Below are positions 9,294 to 11,786 of a DNA stretch of 11,786 nucleotides, piece after piece. The DNA is from JBHJOF01 sp050330055 (GTDB taxonomy: Bacteria; Pseudomonadota; Alphaproteobacteria; Kiloniellales; JAKSDN01), in assembly GCA_050330055.1 (NCBI GenBank), contig JBHJOF010000077.1, forward strand, positions 1 through 11,786, read 5' to 3'. The position numbers and the translations under genes were made by a program. The notes below the pieces were generated by a model, which searched no databases, had not been told where the DNA came from, and saw only the letters and a list, made by a program, of their open reading frames with translations. The first letter of the stretch is position 1. Every line of letters begins with the position of its first letter.

Positions 9294-9330
9294 GGAAAAA
9301 GGGGCAGCCGGCACCTCCGCCGACGGCCCC
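9294..9330 (-). terminator. Intrinsic terminator of the tRNA-Gly gene
   Basis: Read on the minus strand, GGGGCCGTCGGC pairs with GCCGGCTGCCCC (one C-T mismatch and one T-G wobble over 12 positions) around the loop GGAGGT. TTTTTCC follows directly. It is the strongest intrinsic terminator in the window and lies about 47 bases past the tRNA 3' end. It would also shield the kinase-rpfC transcript from tRNA read-through. Confidence 0.85.
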
Positions 9331-9376
9331 TCGCATCGACACGCGGGTCCATAAGCCGGGCCGGAGCCGCAAGAGC

Positions 9377-9451
9377 TGGAGCGGATGAAGGGAATCGAAC
9401 CCTCGACACGAAGCTTGGGAAGCTTCTGCTCTACCACTGAGCTACATCCGC
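9377..9451 (-). tRNA. tRNA-Gly (anticodon CCC)
   Basis: The 75-base gene folds as a complete cloverleaf. The acceptor stem is GCGGATG with CATCCGC, and the D arm is GCTC-AGTGGTA-GAGC. The anticodon stem GAAGC/GCTTC carries the loop TTCCCAA, giving anticodon CCC for the codon GGG. The T arm is GAGGG-TTCGATT-CCCTT. The discriminator is T and the CCA end is encoded (9377-9379). It has its own promoter and terminator, so it is a single-gene unit. Confidence 0.96.
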
Positions 9452-9467
9452 GGTGTTCGCCACCGCG

Positions 9468-9496
9468 ATACTAGGGCAGCGCCGATAGCCGTTCAA
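9468..9496 (-). promoter_or_regulatory. Sigma-70-type promoter of tRNA-Gly
   Basis: On the minus strand, TTGAAC (-35, 9491-9496) and TAGTAT (-10, 9468-9473) are separated by exactly 17 bases. Transcription would start near 9461, about 10 bases before the mature tRNA 5' end, which is the usual geometry for a tRNA gene. Confidence 0.7.
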
Positions 9497-9626
9497 GCTG
9501 GCGTGAGGCCTAGGGGCGCCCCTTGTGTCCCGTCAGGCCAGGCGATTAACTAGCTGCCTGCCGCGGCGCGTCCCTCAAAGCCGGGACGATCACTAGCCAC
9601 TCCGCGGTCCATCTGAGGGAGGTGTC

Positions 9627-10862
9627 ATGCAACGATTCGTCCCCCTGCGTTATGTCGTCGGGGGCCTTGCCGTCCTGCTCCAGGCCGCCGCGGCCGCCAC
9701 GGACGTCAAGGCGGCCGACGCCACGCCGCAGGACTGGCCGGCGATCACCGCCGCGGCCGAAGGCCAGACCGTCTACTGGAACGCCTGGGGCGGCGACGAG
9801 CGGATCAACGCCTACATCGCCTGGGTCGGCGGGCGCGTGGCCGAGGACCATAAAATCACCCTGCGGCACGTGAAGCTGGCCGACACCGCCGACGCGGTCT
9901 CGCGCGTGCTGGCGGAAAAGGCGGCGGGACGCGACGAGGGCGGCTCGATCGACCTCATCTGGATCAACGGCGAGAACTTCGCCACCATGAAAGAGAACGG
10001 CCTGCTGTTCGGGCCCTTCACCGAGCGCCTGCCGAACTACGCGCTGGTCGATTTCGCCGGCAAGCCGACCACCAAGGTCGACTTCACCGTGCCGGTCGAG
10101 GGCCTGGAAGCCCCCTGGGGCATGGCCAAGTTCAACTTCATCTACGACTCGGCGCGGGTCAGCGAGACGCCGGGCTCGATCCCGAAGCTGCTCGCCTGGG
10201 CCGAGGCGCACCCGGGGCGCTTCACCTATCCGGCGCCGCCGGATTTCCTCGGCTCCACCTTCCTGAAGCAGGCACTGATCGAGCTCGTTCCCGACCCGGC
10301 CGTACTGCAGGCGCCGGTCGCCGACGAGGCCCAGTTCGCCGAAGTGACCGCGCCCCTCTGGCCCTATCTCGAGGCCCTGGCGCCGCACCTCTGGCGCGGC
10401 GGCAAGATCTATCCGGCGAGCGGGCCGGCGCAGCGCCAGCTGCTCGACGACGGCGAGATCGATATCACCCTGTCGTTCTACCCGTCCGAGGCCTCGTCCC
10501 TGATCACCAACGGCCTCTTGCCGGAAAGCGCGCGGGTCTTCGTTCTGGACGAGGGAACCATCGGCAACACGCACTTCGTGGCGATCCCCTACAACGCCAG
10601 CGCCAAGGAAGGCGCCATGGTGGTGGCCAACTTCCTGATGAGCCCGGAGGCCCAGGCGAGGAAGCAGAGTCCAGAAGTCTGGGGCGACGACACGGTGCTC
10701 GACGTGGCCGCGCTGCCGGTCGACAAGCGGGCCCAGTTCGAGGCGCTGCCGAGCGGGCCGGCAACGCTCACGCCGCAGGAGCTCGGGCCCACTCTGCTGG
10801 AGCCGCATCCCTCCTGGATGACGCGTATCGAAGCGGAATGGCGCAAGCGCTACAGCCATTAG
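9627..10862 (+). CDS. ynjB: YnjB-family ABC transporter substrate-binding protein
   Basis: This 411-residue periplasmic binding protein matches E. coli YnjB along its length. Shared segments include GQTVYWNAWGGDERINAY (46-63), DTADAVSRVLAEKAAG, GGSIDLIWINGENFATMKENG, TERLPNYALVD, AHPGRFTYPAPPDFLGSTFL, GNTHFVAIPYNASA, VVANFLMSPEAQARK and the C-terminal PSWMTRIEAEWRKRY. The N-terminus is a signal peptide: basic Gln-Arg and Arg8, a hydrophobic core of about 10-22, and small residues ending near VKAAD, with cleavage likely around residue 24-30. It lacks the lipobox cysteine. The ATG has GGGAGGTG four bases upstream. It is translationally linked to ynjC, whose start overlaps its end. The YnjBCD substrate is not established; the family resembles thiamine, iron and sulfate-type importers but the ligand should be treated as unknown. 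Confidence 0.92.
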   Translation: MQRFVPLRYVVGGLAVLLQAAAAATDVKAADATPQDWPAITAAAEGQTVYWNAWGGDERINAYIAWVGGRVAEDHKITLRHVKLADTADAVSRVLAEKAAGRDEGGSIDLIWINGENFATMKENGLLFGPFTERLPNYALVDFAGKPTTKVDFTVPVEGLEAPWGMAKFNFIYDSARVSETPGSIPKLLAWAEAHPGRFTYPAPPDFLGSTFLKQALIELVPDPAVLQAPVADEAQFAEVTAPLWPYLEALAPHLWRGGKIYPASGPAQRQLLDDGEIDITLSFYPSEASSLITNGLLPESARVFVLDEGTIGNTHFVAIPYNASAKEGAMVVANFLMSPEAQARKQSPEVWGDDTVLDVAALPVDKRAQFEALPSGPATLTPQELGPTLLEPHPSWMTRIEAEWRKRYSH

Positions 10863-11786
10863 CGCCCTTTGCCGGGCGCGGCGCGGCCGTCCCTCGATCG
10901 GCCCTGCTGTCCTATTGCCCGCTGCTCACGCTGGCCCTGTTCCTGGTGCCGATCGGCGCCGGGCTGGTCGGCACCTGGCTGCCGGCCCTGGGCCATTTCC
11001 CGGCCCTGGGCGCCAGCGGCTGGAGCCTCGATCCCTGGCGCCGCCTGCTGGCCGACCCGGCGCTGCCCGGCGCCCTGCGCCTGAGCCTGACCAGCGGCCT
11101 GCTGGCCAGCGCGCTGGCGCTCGGACTGGTCATCGGCTTCGTCGCCGCCTGCCATGGCACGCGGGCCTTCGCGGCACTGCGGCGCCTGCTGGCACCGCTG
11201 CTCGCGGTGCCGCACGTGGCGCTGGCCATCGGGCTCGCCTTCCTGATCGCGCCGAGCGGCTGGCTGCTGCGCCTGGTCTCGCCCTGGCCGAGCGGCTGGA
11301 CCACGCCGCCCGACATCGCGCTGGTCAACGATCCGGCCGGCCTCGCGCTCACCCTGGGCCTGGTGCTGAAGGAGGCGCCCTTCCTACTGCTCATGACGCT
11401 GGCTGCGCTTGGCCAGGCGAACGCTTCCGAGCGCCTCGCGGTGGCACGCTCGCTCGGCTACGGCCCGGCCGCGGCCTGGCTCAAGACCGTGCTGCCGGCG
11501 ATCTATCCGCAGATCCGGCTGCCCTTCTATGCCGTACTGGCCTATTCGCTGTCGGTCGTCGACATGGCTCTGGTCCTGGCGCCGGCGACGCCGCCGCCGC
11601 TGGCGGTGCTGGTGTTCCGCTGGTTCTACGACCCGGATCTCAGCATGCGGTTCGTCGCCGCCGCCGGTGCCTGCCTGCAGCTTCTGTTGGTCGTCGCGGC
11701 GATTGCGGCCTGGCGCGGCCTGGAGGCGCTCGTCGCCCGCGGAGCGCGCCGCTGGATCGCCTCCGGGCGGCGCGGCGGCAGCGGCC
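10838..11786 (+). CDS. ynjC: YnjC-family ABC transporter permease (3' end off the window)
   Basis: This inner-membrane permease pairs with YnjB. The first 316 residues are present. Hydrophobic segments lie at about 24-47, 80-106, 112-138, 165-191, 228-250 and 272-294. The cytoplasmic coupling (EAA) loop is ERLAVARSLGYGPAAAWLKT (198-217), which docks to the ATPase. The adjoining LPFYAVLAYSLSVVDMALVL (228-247) and PPPLAVLVFRWFYDP are typical of YnjC. Family members are double-length permeases with two such halves, so a second half is expected past the right edge. I chose the ATG at 10838, which overlaps the end of ynjB by 25 bases. It is the only ATG before the first membrane segment and has GAAGCGG just upstream, consistent with translational coupling. 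A ynjD-like ATPase gene is expected next but is not in the window. Confidence 0.88.
   Translation, partial: MAQALQPLAPFAGRGAAVPRSALLSYCPLLTLALFLVPIGAGLVGTWLPALGHFPALGASGWSLDPWRRLLADPALPGALRLSLTSGLLASALALGLVIGFVAACHGTRAFAALRRLLAPLLAVPHVALAIGLAFLIAPSGWLLRLVSPWPSGWTTPPDIALVNDPAGLALTLGLVLKEAPFLLLMTLAALGQANASERLAVARSLGYGPAAAWLKTVLPAIYPQIRLPFYAVLAYSLSVVDMALVLAPATPPPLAVLVFRWFYDPDLSMRFVAAAGACLQLLLVVAAIAAWRGLEALVARGARRWIASGRRGGSG

Noticed and set aside
9452..9626. A TPP riboswitch or other leader RNA upstream of ynjB
   Set aside because: The conserved thi-box segments are absent. The region holds only the tRNA promoter, the 12-base palindrome AGGGGCGCCCCT (9512-9523), a 6-base-stem hairpin (9569-9588), and a poor TTGTGT/TTAACT pair that is not convincing as a promoter.
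9546..10859. A 437-codon minus-strand open frame antisense to ynjB
   Set aside because: The plus strand matches YnjB along its full length with a signal peptide and ribosome site; the minus frame is a shadow.

Overview
The window is GC-rich DNA from what looks like an alphaproteobacterium, perhaps a Rhodospirillales-like lineage. The evidence is the style of the pyruvate carboxylase, a histidine kinase with a PleC/DivJ-type dimerisation domain, and the CTTCGACAAGCTCAG-type intergenic inverted repeat. The taxon is an inference from protein style; no rRNA or other marker is present.

Layout, left to right. (1) On the minus strand, the N-terminal 439 residues of a pyruvate carboxylase (pyc) run off the left edge. 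(2) Divergent to it lies an OsmC-family thiol peroxidase-like gene (1513-2022). A repeat pair separates this from a low-specificity L-threonine aldolase (ltaE, 2205-3248), which is followed by a terminator-like hairpin. (3) A relatively AT-rich, hairpin-rich leader precedes rpfF (3509-4522), a crotonase-fold synthase of the diffusible signal factor (DSF) type. (4) Convergent to rpfF, on the minus strand, lie rpfC (7245-4657), a membrane hybrid sensor kinase, and upstream of it a REC-PAS-histidine kinase gene (8946-7336). (5) Next come a tRNA-Gly(CCC) gene with its own promoter and a strong intrinsic terminator (minus strand), then ynjB and the start of ynjC (plus strand). These encode an ABC importer of unknown substrate and run off the right edge.

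The core of interest is the DSF-type quorum-sensing island at 3509-8946. RpfF should make a cis-2-unsaturated fatty acid signal, and RpfC should sense it and relay phosphate through His, Asp and a C-terminal HPt His. In Xanthomonas the same convergent layout is seen (rpfF against the rpfG-rpfH-rpfC operon), and RpfG is a receiver plus an HD-GYP c-di-GMP phosphodiesterase. Here the rpfG position holds a protein with an RpfG-like receiver fused instead to PAS plus a PleC/DivJ-like histidine kinase. This suggests a DSF pathway rewired from c-di-GMP hydrolysis to a further phosphorelay. RpfC also carries an extra degenerate receiver domain, and RpfF has an N-terminal extension of about 50 residues.
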